From Candidatus Peribacteria bacterium RIFOXYB1_FULL_54_35 (GTDB lineage: Bacteria > Patescibacteriota > Gracilibacteria > Peribacterales > Peribacteraceae), in assembly GCA_001787755.1 (NCBI GenBank), contig MFYJ01000012.1, positions 152,169 through 216,168 of the forward strand: a DNA stretch of 64,000 nt. The letters are read 5' to 3'. Below are positions 50,776 to 60,445 of this stretch, in pieces. The position numbers and the translations under genes are program-made. Position 1 is the first letter of the stretch. The number at the start of each line of letters is the position of its first letter. The notes below the pieces were generated by a model, which searched no databases, was not told the DNA's origin, and was given only the letters and a program-made list of their open reading frames with translations.

Positions 50776-52305
50776 CTAAAAGATTTCTGCTGCGGCTTCT
50801 GCGAGGTTCACCGTGTGCTCTTCCGTGCCGTTCTCTTCGTCATTCTGCCCCTGATCCAGAACACATTCCACGCGAAGGTGCCGCTTGAACAGGCGCTCCA
50901 TCACTTCTTCCACTGTATGGCTCGCTTCAGCTTTTGCGACTGTATCCCGGTGGAATGACGAGGAGAACGCAATCGTCACCTTCGTACCCATGACGGCTGC
51001 CAGGCGCCCGTTCTTCAATGACATTTTCACCGATGGAGGATGCGTATCGTCCACGATGTCTCCCCATACTTCCTGCATATTTTCGAGCGAGACTTCCCGT
51101 GCTTCCACAATGGCATCGGGCTTGACGGTTTCCTCTGGTTCTGCGGCAGAGGGGGTCTCTTCTTTCTTCTCTTCTTCTGCGCTCTCTCCTTTCTTCTTCT
51201 CCGCTTTCTTCTTCTCTTTCTCCGTGGGTTTCTTCGCGCTCGTCTCTTCTTTCTTCTTCTTCTCCTCTACGGCAAAGAGCTCTTCATCCTGTTCCGCCTT
51301 CTCGTCGCGGTTGCAGATGGAAAGCAGAGCTGATTCAAGCACGAGGGCCGGCACGGGGGAAATGCGCAAATCGCGCAATGCGTCGAGCAGGATATCCAGC
51401 ACCTTCACAATCTCTTTTATCGGTTTCTTATTCTCCACCGCCTCATGCAGGCGTTTGCGGATAACGGCGAGCAGCAGCCTGAGAAAATTCTCCGTTGGGA
51501 CACCGTTCTCCTCCAATTTGCTCACAGTTTGCAGCAGTGCTTCCGTGTCTTTTTTCAGGAGAGCCGCAAAAACTTCATCGATGTATTCGTGCCCCACGCC
51601 GCCAATGCGCTCCTGCACTTCGGCGAGGGAGATTTTCTTCAGCGAACGCATCTGGTCCAGCAGAGAGATGGCATCGCGCAGACCGCCTTCCACGTGGTGT
51701 GCGATGGACCGCAGCGCATCACGATCGATGGCGATGCCTTCCTGATCCGCAATGAACTGGAGCCGCTGGATGATGTCCTCCTCCCGGATGGCACGGAAGG
51801 GGAAGCACTGACAGCGCGATTGGATGGTGCTGGGGATTTTATTGAGCTCGGTTGTTGCCAGGATGAAGTACGCGTAGGGGGGAGGTTCCTCCAGCGTTTT
51901 CAGCAGCGCGTTGAATGCTTCCTTTGTGAGCATGTGCACCTCGTCGATGATGTACACCTTCGCATTCGTCACAACCGGAGAGAATTGGATTTTCTCCACC
52001 AGGCTGCGGATATCATCTATCCCGCGGTTGCTCGCGGCATCTATTTCAAGCAGATCCACGATGTTGCCTTCCTCCACTCCCCGGACGATCTGCTTCTGCA
52101 GCGTTTCATCCTCTATCCCTCTGATCATCAGGATTTTTGCCAGAATGCGGGCAACGGAAGTTTTGCCTGTTCCCCGGCTTCCTGCGAAGAGATACGCATG
52201 TGCGAGCTTGTCCTGCTCAGCCGCCTGCTGCAGAGTCGTGACGATGTGATCCTGTCCGACGACATCATTGAAGCTCTGAGGCCGGTACTTTCTGTAGAGT
52301 GCCAT
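50776..52305 (-). CDS. dnaX: DNA polymerase III subunit gamma/tau
   Basis: ALYRKYRPQSFNDVVGQDHIVTTLQQA...GSRGTGKTSVARILAK...DEVHMLTKEAFNALLKTLEEPP. Confidence 0.96.
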   Translation of the reverse strand: MALYRKYRPQSFNDVVGQDHIVTTLQQAAEQDKLAHAYLFAGSRGTGKTSVARILAKILMIRGIEDETLQKQIVRGVEEGNIVDLLEIDAASNRGIDDIRSLVEKIQFSPVVTNAKVYIIDEVHMLTKEAFNALLKTLEEPPPYAYFILATTELNKIPSTIQSRCQCFPFRAIREEDIIQRLQFIADQEGIAIDRDALRSIAHHVEGGLRDAISLLDQMRSLKKISLAEVQERIGGVGHEYIDEVFAALLKKDTEALLQTVSKLEENGVPTENFLRLLLAVIRKRLHEAVENKKPIKEIVKVLDILLDALRDLRISPVPALVLESALLSICNRDEKAEQDEELFAVEEKKKKEETSAKKPTEKEKKKAEKKKGESAEEEKKEETPSAAEPEETVKPDAIVEAREVSLENMQEVWGDIVDDTHPPSVKMSLKNGRLAAVMGTKVTIAFSSSFHRDTVAKAEASHTVEEVMERLFKRHLRVECVLDQGQNDEENGTEEHTVNLAEAAAEIF

Positions 52306-52365
52306 GGAGGGAGCATAGCATACCCTGCCTCAATTTCTCGCGCATGTGGTATTTCCCCTTTTGTT

Positions 52366-52475
52366 CCTTTCCAGAGGGAATAGAGGAAACAGAAGAAACA
52401 GAGGAAGCAGAGGATTGATAACTTTTGATTTCTCCTCTGATTCTTCTGACTCCTCTGTTTCTTCTGCTTCTCCAT
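52366..52475. repeat. intergenic inverted repeat, GAGGAAACAGAA-type arms
   Basis: CCAGAGGGAATAGAGGAAACAGAAGAAACAGAGGAAGCAGAGGA...CCTCTGATTCTTCTGACTCCTCTGTTTCTTCTGCTTCTCC. Confidence 0.75.
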
Positions 52476-52536
52476 CGTGGGCGATTGGATGTTTTATATT
52501 GTTGCTTCCCAAGAGACGAACTGCCATCATAGCTCC

Positions 52537-53118
52537 ATGAAACGCGCGCTCCTCCTCACGGGTTTCCTTGTTTTAGCAGCTTGTTCGAACGGTGCATCTG
52601 GTACGTCCAGCCGCACCCCGCTCGGCGGGCCGAATGCCGCGGTGACGGTGACCGGATTCTCTGACTTTGAGTGCCCGGCTTGCCGGGGGGCGCATTTGGG
52701 CATTCTCAAGCCCCTCATGGAGAAGTACGGCAACCAGATCCGTTACGATCACATGCACTTCCCCCTCCGCCAGATCCATCGGTATTCGCTCGATGCGGCT
52801 GAGGCGAGTGAGTGTGCGGCGGACCAGGGGAAGTTCTGGGAGTATGTTGACATCTTGTTCGAGCGTCAGGAGGACCTGAGCGAGGAGGCGTTCCCCGCGT
52901 GGGCCGAGCAACTCGGTCTGGACACAGATCAGTTCAACAAGTGCATGAAATCGCACCTGAAGCGCTCTGCGGTGCTTGCTGATTACAAGGTCGGGCGGGA
53001 ACTCGGTGTGGGGGGGACCCCCACATTCTTCGTGAACGGCACACAGGTGCAGTCCGGGGTCGATACCATGAGCGCGGCGATAGACGCAGAGCTTGAGAAG
53101 CTGACGCAACGGCTTTAA
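52537..53118 (+). CDS. DsbA-family thioredoxin-like lipoprotein
   Basis: LVLAACSNG lipobox; VTGFSDFECPACRGAHLGILKPLMEKYG; GVGGTPTFFVNG. Confidence 0.88.
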   Translation: MKRALLLTGFLVLAACSNGASGTSSRTPLGGPNAAVTVTGFSDFECPACRGAHLGILKPLMEKYGNQIRYDHMHFPLRQIHRYSLDAAEASECAADQGKFWEYVDILFERQEDLSEEAFPAWAEQLGLDTDQFNKCMKSHLKRSAVLADYKVGRELGVGGTPTFFVNGTQVQSGVDTMSAAIDAELEKLTQRL

Positions 53119-53119
53119 G

Positions 53120-53694
53120 AGTTTGTAGGTTGTAGCTTGTAGGTTGTAGGAGATTGGGGATTTGCAGTTCTCCTGCGGGTAAGAACCGTTTTTTCCTGCA
53201 CAGTTAGCGCTGAGAGCATTTACGGGTATTCTCATTTTGAAGAGCGTTCTCAGAGTTGTTTCTGATTCAATTAGGATAGAAACATGAGCAACATTCGTTC
53301 CCACGAAGATCTTATTGTTTGGCAGAAAGCGATGGAATTGGTGAAGGGCATCTATGAGCTCACATCTCATTTCCCCGATGTAGAGCAGTATTGTCTCACA
53401 CAGCAAATTCGTAGGTCTGCGATCTCTATCCCTTCAAATATTGCTGAGGGAAAAAGACGAGAGTCGAAGAAAGTTCTCCGTAATTTTCTGTTTATGGCAT
53501 TCGGTTCAGGTGCGGAATTGGAAACACAACTCGCAATCGCACGAGCAATGCCATTTTCAAAAAATCTGGATTTCCAGCCAGCGCTCTCACTATTGGATGA
53601 AGTGATGCGCATGCTGAATGTTATGATCAGGAAACTAGCCACCTAGTTCCTCTCTACACTACAAGCCACAATCTACCAGCTACAAGCTACTTGC
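53120..53694. repeat. TTGTAGN-type inverted repeat arms flanking a four-helix-bundle gene
   Basis: Left AGTTTGTAGGTTGTAGCTTGTAGGTTGTAGGAG; right CTACACTACAAGCCACAATCTACCAGCTACAAGCTACTTG. Confidence 0.8.
53284..53646 (+). CDS. four-helix-bundle protein (S23/23S-IVS family, TIGR02436-like)
   Basis: SHEDLIVWQKAMELVKGIYELTSHFPDVEQYCLTQQIRRSAISIPSNIAEGKRRESKKVLRNFLFMAFGSGAELETQL. Confidence 0.93.
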   Translation: MSNIRSHEDLIVWQKAMELVKGIYELTSHFPDVEQYCLTQQIRRSAISIPSNIAEGKRRESKKVLRNFLFMAFGSGAELETQLAIARAMPFSKNLDFQPALSLLDEVMRMLNVMIRKLAT

Positions 53695-54268
53695 TGATCT
53701 GTGCGAAGCCGTAGAGCCGTTCCAGTGCGTTATCCCACAGGACGACGGTGCGGTAGAGCTGCGGATCCTCCACGGGGGGGACGCTGTACTTCTGTGCACC
53801 GTAGGAAGAGCGTAACTGGCCAAGGTCCATGGCGGTCTCGTCCGGGAATTCGGTGTCGCGGGGGTCCACCACGGTCGTCATGTAGAAGTGGAGATCCGGT
53901 CCGGGAGCAACGTCGAATGTGGTGTCTGTGTAGAGGATGTTCTCTCTGTAGAGGAGTTCCCCTTTCGCAGGTTCATTGATGCTGATGAGGAAGCCGGTGA
54001 ATCCCTCGCGCTGCTTTGTGCGTGCATCACGTCCAACTTCCAGCCATTTCTTCCTTGTTTCTTCTATGAGTGCAGCTTTCTGCTTGTCCTCGAGGAGGGG
54101 ATCATTCTGGATCTTGTACTCGACCATACGGTCGACGATCTCCTCCGCGTACCTCTCTGCGTAGAGAGGATTCTCGAGGCGCTGCTCGAGGCTCATTTCA
54201 TTCGGTTCAGCGGAACAACCGGCCAGAAGAAGAGTACTGAGAGTGAGAGTGGAGAGAGACTTTTTCAT
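53687..54268 (-). CDS. putative lipoprotein
   Basis: MKKSLSTLTLSTLLLAGCSAEP lipobox. Confidence 0.8.
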   Translation of the reverse strand: MKKSLSTLTLSTLLLAGCSAEPNEMSLEQRLENPLYAERYAEEIVDRMVEYKIQNDPLLEDKQKAALIEETRKKWLEVGRDARTKQREGFTGFLISINEPAKGELLYRENILYTDTTFDVAPGPDLHFYMTTVVDPRDTEFPDETAMDLGQLRSSYGAQKYSVPPVEDPQLYRTVVLWDNALERLYGFAQISK

Positions 54269-54309
54269 AGGGAGGTCATTGTAAGGGAAGAGAGGCGAGG
54301 GACAAGGAA

Positions 54310-54437
54310 ATACGCAGCTTAATAGTTTGTTAGGTATATAGCTTCGTTAACTGCATTAGCTTCATGAGAAAAGGTACCAAGGTTTCAAATCCAAAATCCA
54401 AATCCCTAATGAAGCTAATGCAGCTATACGACTAGTA
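54310..54437. repeat. intergenic inverted repeat, GCTTCATTAGC-type arms; sibling at window start
   Basis: TATAGCTTCGTTAACTGCATTAGCTTCAT...AAATCCAAAATCCAAATCCCTAATGAAGCTAATGCAGCTATA; bases 1-40 repeat the right half. Confidence 0.85.
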
Positions 54438-54439
54438 TC

Positions 54440-56230
54440 CTAGTTCAGGAAGACTGGGGGTCCGAGGAGTGTGAAGGCAACGCCCGCCTTCTGGAGTTTT
54501 CTCATGCCGCTTTTGATCTTGTGATTGACGTTCTTCACCAGGTAGTACTGCTTCTCGTAGGAGATATTCCGGATTTTGAGTGTGGACCAGTAGTCTCTGG
54601 CGGCGTTTTTACTCTGCAATTCATTGAGGTAGCAGGCGCGCGAGCTCCCGTTGGAGGCATCCATATGGTAGAGCGTGGGAGCCCAGGTCCTGCGGTACGG
54701 GCGCATGGCGTCTGCCTTCTTCTCGTCATCCACTGCGTCGAGGTTGATGTTCTCCAGCCCGTACTGGCGGTGCCCGTGTTCCACAATATCCTCTGTTTCG
54801 TCAAAGGAGGCCTGGTAGAGCATCTCTTCCCTGTGGCCATTCAGGTACCCGTGATCGTGGCACCACACGAGGTTGTACATTTGTGTCGTGAGTGCGGCAA
54901 GGGTGTTGTATCCGCGCTGCGCAGCTTCGTAGTAGAGCTGCTGCACCGAACTTGGAGCTTCGGCAATGGTTTCCCGCATGCTCTCCAGTGTCTGGGAAAT
55001 AGCTTCTGAGGGGGCATTTCTCTCGTTCTCTGCTCCGCGGAACTGCTTGAGATAGTTCTCCATGGACCGAAGCTCGTGGACATCTTCTCCTTCTGCAATG
55101 GTCCATGCTTCGGCCAGGAGCTCCTCAGCGCCTTCCCAGTCCTTCACCTGCAGCTCGTGCCGGATACGCATTTTGAGATGATCAATTGGTTTGTCGCTCG
55201 GCCCCTTGAGGCCGATGTTCATACTGCGTTCTGCCTCTTCCACGTAGCTCTCACGCTGGAAGTAGTCGAGATCCAGGAACTTCTGCTCAGCGAGCCGGTT
55301 GAAACCTTGCGGCACACCCTTCTGATCCATCTCACGCTCGATGCGGTCATAGCGGTACCGGAGCTTTGTCCATGTGCCGATGTAGTCCTTCAGTTTTCCT
55401 TCGAGGAGGTTCTCGATCTCCTTCGGCGTCCGATCCTGACTGAAGAGGGTTTCCATCCACTTCCCGACTTTGTTCTTGCTCATCGCACCGCTCGCAACCG
55501 CCGCTCCCAAGACGCTTTTCGCTTTGCTGTAGAGTACGGGCAATCGCTCTGCGGCTGCGAGAGCGGCTGTAACATTGGCTGTCAGGTTCTCGCGTTCCAG
55601 GTAGTGCATGGAGAGGAATTTCTGCTCATCGAAGAAGCTCGCAATATCCTCCACGAGGGCCGGAGTGACGTTTTTGATGTGCTTGTCTTTGAGGAGAGTT
55701 TTGCGCTTCTCAGCGGTTTTCTCTGCATGGCTCAGGAGGACGGGGAGCTGGAAGTGCACGAATTCTATCTTTGCGCTTGCGCCGACTTCCGCATCTTTGA
55801 AGCGCTGGAGCCAGCGCTTCTTCGACTCATCGCTGATGACGCGGGCGGCAGGCCTGGAAGCTTCTTCCAGCATTTCATTGAGCTTTTTCCAGGCATCTTC
55901 AATCTTCTGGCGCTGACTGCTTATGCCTCCTTCCATTTTCAGCCACTGGTACTGGTTCTCTATCTCCTGTTTCTCCTGTGCCAGTTCCTCTTCTGTGAGT
56001 GCATGTAAGTTGAGGTTGCGGAAATGCTCCACAGTTCCCAGTGCTGAGGCGGCTTCTTCTGACGAGTGCGCACCGAGCTGGTGGAACGTGTAGCGGATGT
56101 AGTCTGTGAGTCCTTCGATGACTGCTTCCTTCTTTGATTCGAGTGCCCCGAGAGAGACATTGGTGCCTGCTCCGACCGTGAAGTCCTTTTCGAGCTGACC
56201 CGCTGCCGATGCCAATGCAGTATCTGGCAT
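54440..56230 (-). CDS. hypothetical large helical protein
   Basis: ORF from MPDTALASAAGQLEKDFTVGAGTNVSLG; no family recognised. Confidence 0.65.
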   Translation of the reverse strand: MPDTALASAAGQLEKDFTVGAGTNVSLGALESKKEAVIEGLTDYIRYTFHQLGAHSSEEAASALGTVEHFRNLNLHALTEEELAQEKQEIENQYQWLKMEGGISSQRQKIEDAWKKLNEMLEEASRPAARVISDESKKRWLQRFKDAEVGASAKIEFVHFQLPVLLSHAEKTAEKRKTLLKDKHIKNVTPALVEDIASFFDEQKFLSMHYLERENLTANVTAALAAAERLPVLYSKAKSVLGAAVASGAMSKNKVGKWMETLFSQDRTPKEIENLLEGKLKDYIGTWTKLRYRYDRIEREMDQKGVPQGFNRLAEQKFLDLDYFQRESYVEEAERSMNIGLKGPSDKPIDHLKMRIRHELQVKDWEGAEELLAEAWTIAEGEDVHELRSMENYLKQFRGAENERNAPSEAISQTLESMRETIAEAPSSVQQLYYEAAQRGYNTLAALTTQMYNLVWCHDHGYLNGHREEMLYQASFDETEDIVEHGHRQYGLENINLDAVDDEKKADAMRPYRRTWAPTLYHMDASNGSSRACYLNELQSKNAARDYWSTLKIRNISYEKQYYLVKNVNHKIKSGMRKLQKAGVAFTLLGPPVFLN

Positions 56231-56380
56231 TGCGTGGATAGTGTAGTGGAAGACACTCTTTTTGCCGCACATTCTTACTGCCTTTTTTTCGTTGTGTGCT
56301 ACGCTTTCTTTCTGATAGAAGGCAGCAGGCAGAAGTCAGAGGTCAGTACTGTCTGCTGTCTTCTGACTTCTCCTTTCTTC

Positions 56381-57004
56381 ATGATTCTTTCTGATCGAGA
56401 TATTCGCAGGGCCATAGAGGAAGGACGCGTACAAATAGAGTCCGCTCACTCCTCAGATCTACTGGCACACATCCACTCAAGCAGTATGGATCTGCGGCTT
56501 GGCAGCACCTTCAAGCTCTACGAACACAGCAAATTTGCAGTGCTGGACCCGAAGCAGCCTGAGACGTTTGCAACCAACATGCGCATCATCACCGTACAGG
56601 ATGGTGAGCCATTCATCGTGCAGCCGGGGGAGTTTGTTCTGGGTGTCACGCAGGAGAAGATCAAAGTCCCGGACGATCTCGTTGTGCGTGTGGAGGGGAG
56701 GAGCAGTCTCGGGAGGCTCGGCATCATCATCCATTCCACCGCGGGGTTCGTAGATCCCGGTTTCGAAGGCACCATCACACTCGAGATCAGCAACCTCAAT
56801 CGTCTGCCCGTTGCGCTGTACCCGGGCATGCGTGTGTGCCAGATTGCTTTCGAGCAGATGACAAGCCCCGCCGAGAGGCCCTACAACAAGAAGCCCTTCA
56901 GCAAGTACCAGGGGCAGATGTTGCCGGAGGAGAGCAGGCTGACATTGGATCCGGAGTTTGCGGGGTCCAAGTCTGCACCCCTTGAGCGTGTGTCAGGTTT
57001 TTGA
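56381..57004 (+). CDS. dcd: dCTP deaminase
   Basis: MILSDRDIRRAIEEGRVQIESAHSSDL...VEGRSSLGRLGIIIHSTAGFVDPGFEGTITLEISN. Confidence 0.95.
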   Translation: MILSDRDIRRAIEEGRVQIESAHSSDLLAHIHSSSMDLRLGSTFKLYEHSKFAVLDPKQPETFATNMRIITVQDGEPFIVQPGEFVLGVTQEKIKVPDDLVVRVEGRSSLGRLGIIIHSTAGFVDPGFEGTITLEISNLNRLPVALYPGMRVCQIAFEQMTSPAERPYNKKPFSKYQGQMLPEESRLTLDPEFAGSKSAPLERVSGF

Positions 57005-57078
57005 AACACTCCTCCGTCTCGGGGGGGGCTGCTGCTGAGCAGGCTTTTCTTTCCATACGGCTTTGGATGATGGGTTCA

Positions 57079-57158
57079 TCCCTTCTGGAAGTTCAGGAGG
57101 GACAGATGTCACCGGAAGAGTGCAAATTGACATTGGACTAGGAATTTGCAGGAGTGTA
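57079..57158 (+). pseudogene. C-terminal remnant of a dcd-like gene
   Basis: GQMSPEECKLTLD*EFAG parallels Dcd tail GQMLPEESRLTLDPEFAG. Confidence 0.75.
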
Positions 57159-57390
57159 GGCGTTTCTCTCTTGGGAGAACCCGCCCCTAGAGGCTTGAAA
57201 TTGTTCTCAATATATGGTATAGCGTTTGTTCCTTCTCTCTGCTCCGCGGGGAGAGGGTGTTCTTTGACATGTTCGGCAGATCTGGAGGTTCCTGTGCAGT
57301 GCGTTCTTGTTGCGTGCTGCTGGGGCAACCTCTTCATTGTACGAAGCGTGGATCATGTCTCACAAAACCCCGAAGAAGGAGGTAACAACA

Positions 57391-58821
57391 ATGAGACATC
57401 TCGTGCCGGTTTTGCTCCTGCTTACAGGCGCGCCCGTGCCGGCAGGAGGACACGGGGCTCATGCGGGAGGCGGTGTGGGGGGTGTCATGGAAGTTATTGG
57501 GCAGCACCAGTGGCTGCTCTGCATTGCGACGGCGGCGTTTGCCGTTGCCGTGCTGCACACCTTCTGCGTGGGGAAGTTCCGGAGCATTGGAGACAGCGCT
57601 CCGGAGGGTTCTATAAAGGAGAACGTCTTCCATCTCCTTGGGGAGGTGGAAGCAGTGTTCCTCCTCTGGAGTGCGGTGGCATTGGCGGCGCTGGCGTGCT
57701 GGCTGGGGTGGGGAAACGCCGTGGCATACGTGGAGTCCAGGAATTACACGGAACCAATGTTCGTGTTTGTCATCATGACGGTTGCGGCAACGCGGCCTGT
57801 CATCGATGCCGTCCAATTCCTCATCCGCGGGTTTTCCCGGGCACTCTTCTTTCTGCCCCGGGAAACGGCGTTCTTCTTCTCGGCACTGTTTGTCGGCCCG
57901 CTGCTCGGCTCATTTGTGACCGAGCCGGCGGCCATGACGGTGACGGCACTTGTCCTGAAGCGGCAGTACTACGACCGTGGCTTAAGCCGCCCGTTCATGT
58001 ACGCCGTTCTGGGGGTGCTCTTTGTGAACGTGTCCATCGGCGGGGTGCTCACACACTTCGCTGCGCCGCCGGTACTCATGGTGGCGGGGACGTGGGGATG
58101 GGACAGCGATCCCACCTTCATGTTCCGCACCTTCGGGTACAAGGCCATGCTCGCAGTTGCCCTGAATACAGCGGCACTCTGCGTGCTCTTCCGGTTACAG
58201 CTTCGCAGCCTTGGCCGGAGGACGGATAGCGATGTCCACAACGGTGACGCAGCCGCAATGGCTGCGCCGCTGTGGGTCATTGCGGCGCACATCGGTTTCC
58301 TGGTGTTCACCGTGGTGCATGTCCACCACAGCAAGATGTTCATGGGCAGCTTTCTGTTCTTCCTCGCGTTCGTTTTTGTGACGCAGGAATTCCAGGAACG
58401 CCTGAAGCTGCGGGAATCACTCCTCGTGGCGGGTTTCCTCGCGGGACTTGTCACGCTGGGTGGTCTGCAGCAGTGGTGGCTGGAGCCAGTGCTCGGTTCG
58501 CTGAACGCGTTCCCGCTCTTCCTCGGTGCCACGGGACTCACGGCGGTTACGGATAACGCGGCTCTCACATACTTAGGGTCGCTCGTTCCCGGTCTCTCGG
58601 CGAGGATGAAGTACGCATTGGTTGCAGGTTCGGTGACCGGCGGCGGCCTCACGGTCATCGCAAACGCGCCGAACCCTGCGGGCTACTCCATCCTCAATCC
58701 TTCTTTCTGTGGTGAGGAGAGGGGAATGACGGGCATAAGTCCGCTTGGGCTTGTCGCTGCCGCGGTTGTACCAACGCTGATTGCGGGGTGCTGCTTCTGG
58801 CTCCTCCCGGCTTTGTGGTGA
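57391..58821 (+). CDS. putative Na+/H+ antiporter (PF07399/DUF1504-like)
   Basis: NYTEPMFVFVIMTVAATRPVID...PLLGSFVTEPAAMTVTALVL...GLTAVTDNAALTYLGSLVP. Confidence 0.8.
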   Translation: MRHLVPVLLLLTGAPVPAGGHGAHAGGGVGGVMEVIGQHQWLLCIATAAFAVAVLHTFCVGKFRSIGDSAPEGSIKENVFHLLGEVEAVFLLWSAVALAALACWLGWGNAVAYVESRNYTEPMFVFVIMTVAATRPVIDAVQFLIRGFSRALFFLPRETAFFFSALFVGPLLGSFVTEPAAMTVTALVLKRQYYDRGLSRPFMYAVLGVLFVNVSIGGVLTHFAAPPVLMVAGTWGWDSDPTFMFRTFGYKAMLAVALNTAALCVLFRLQLRSLGRRTDSDVHNGDAAAMAAPLWVIAAHIGFLVFTVVHVHHSKMFMGSFLFFLAFVFVTQEFQERLKLRESLLVAGFLAGLVTLGGLQQWWLEPVLGSLNAFPLFLGATGLTAVTDNAALTYLGSLVPGLSARMKYALVAGSVTGGGLTVIANAPNPAGYSILNPSFCGEERGMTGISPLGLVAAAVVPTLIAGCCFWLLPALW

Positions 58822-58848
58822 TCTGCCAGTTGTTGTCAGGGAACTTGA

Positions 58849-58879
58849 CCCCAGTCCGGCTTGCCGGGCTGGGGTTTTC
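58849..58879 (+). terminator. intrinsic terminator of antiporter gene
   Basis: CCCCAGtCCGGCTTGCCGGgCTGGGGTTTTCT. Confidence 0.85.
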
Positions 58880-59063
58880 TCTGTATCTGATTGCAAAAGA
58901 GAGTCTGCTTTGCTTTCATGGCTTTGTTTTTCCGGACGATTAGCTTCCCCCTTCGTCCCGCACCGAAAGCTCGTGCTCTGGTGCGGGACTACGGCGGACA
59001 AGCAGCTTCCAGCTTCGCTTCATAAGTCATTGGGAGTCTCAGGTACTCTGTCATTCACATCAC

Positions 59064-59140
59064 GGACGATTAGCTCAGCTGGTTAGAGCGTACGGTTCAC
59101 ATCCGTAAGGTCACTGGTTCGAATCCAGTATCGTCCACCA
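59064..59140 (+). tRNA. tRNA-Val (CAC), CCA encoded
   Basis: GGACGAT/ATCGTCC acceptor; anticodon loop TTCACAT; GGTTCGAATCC T-arm. Confidence 0.95.
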
Positions 59141-59230
59141 TTCGACTCGTCCGCCTCCGGCGGATTCGCTCACCGTTCGACCCCGAGCTCACGGTCGAGG
59201 GGTGGTAAACCACAACCGGATTCCGTGCTT

Positions 59231-60445
59231 TCAGAGAGGCTGCTTCTTCTGCTGTATGTTCGTAGATTCCTCGTACATGAGCAGGAGAGCCAGGCCGAAC
59301 ACCGTGATGACGACACCGAGGTAGTTATCATACAGGAAGCGTGAGAGGAAGAGGACCGGCCACAGGAAAGCTCCGTAGTAGAGGACCATGCGGCCCATGC
59401 CGGGCCTGCGCTTCAGGTCCACGATCAGCACGGCAAGGAGGGGTAGCAGCAGGAGCTGAAGCAGTGCCGAGGGGAAGGGGTTGTGGATGTCGCTGATGAT
59501 CTTCAGGTTCACGAGTGCCATGCTGAGTCCGAGACCGGCAATAGGATAGCTCGTAGGCAGCGTGCCCGCCGGGAAGCCGTAGATATCATCCACAAATGCG
59601 TGCCAGTCCCAGAGGACGAACGGCAGGACGATCGCGCACGCGAGGAGTGCCGAAGGTGCCAGTTTTTTGATCGGGTGTATCTTCAGGTATCCGGTCGCGT
59701 AGAGGTACGTGAGGAAGAATGGCACTATGAACCACGCCATGTGTTTTGAAGTTGCCGAAAGTACCAGGAAAAGGAGTGCTGCTTGGGCGTGGCCATGGCG
59801 CAGCATGGCGAGAGATGCGAAGAGCATGGAGAGGAAGACTACATCGCTCCTGCCAACTTCGAAGAACCTGCTAAAGAGCGGGTTGAAGACGAAGAGCGTG
59901 ATCGCCGCGAGCTTGCGGTCGGGATCCCGAAAGAGAAAGTAGAGCGCCCCAATGCCGATCCAGAATAGCGGGAGCTGGGAAATACGATCGTCGTACCAGC
60001 CGAAGAGACCCTGCCAGAGCAGGAAGAAGGGCACCGATTTCAGGAAGGTAAACGGGAGGGCAATGACGTGATCCAGTGCCGGGTTCCCGCGCCAAAACGG
60101 TTCCATGGGTGTTCCTCTATAGTCCATGGCGTAGGGGTTTTGGCCATGGACAAGGAAGGAAACTGCCTCTTCCATTTGGAGCGAGTGATCATGGACGAAG
60201 AACCCTGGTTTTCTTGCGTGGCGTTGCGAGATGGACTCGACGTTCTGGTGGTAGACGGTGAGCAGGATGATGATGAACAGCAGCGCGCATTTCACCTGGT
60301 GCACGCGGGGACGGGCCGGACGCGCGGCGATGGAGATGCCCATGTAGACGAAGAGGAGCAGACTCGCGATCAGCTGCTCTGTGCCGTTTCCTGTGCGAAC
60401 GAGGTACTGGAAGACGCCGGTGAGCAGCAACACCGCGTCGATCAT
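59231..60445 (-). CDS. polytopic membrane glycosyltransferase-like protein (GT87/DUF2029-like)
   Basis: Multiple TMs; FLLWQGLFGWYDDRISQLPLFWIGIGALYFLF; overlaps stop of upstream GT2. Confidence 0.7.
   Translation of the reverse strand: MIDAVLLLTGVFQYLVRTGNGTEQLIASLLLFVYMGISIAARPARPRVHQVKCALLFIIILLTVYHQNVESISQRHARKPGFFVHDHSLQMEEAVSFLVHGQNPYAMDYRGTPMEPFWRGNPALDHVIALPFTFLKSVPFFLLWQGLFGWYDDRISQLPLFWIGIGALYFLFRDPDRKLAAITLFVFNPLFSRFFEVGRSDVVFLSMLFASLAMLRHGHAQAALLFLVLSATSKHMAWFIVPFFLTYLYATGYLKIHPIKKLAPSALLACAIVLPFVLWDWHAFVDDIYGFPAGTLPTSYPIAGLGLSMALVNLKIISDIHNPFPSALLQLLLLPLLAVLIVDLKRRPGMGRMVLYYGAFLWPVLFLSRFLYDNYLGVVITVFGLALLLMYEESTNIQQKKQPL

Noticed and set aside
51170-51280. Programmed frameshift in dnaX
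   Set aside because: K/E-rich coding region, but no A-AAA-AAG slippery heptamer seen.
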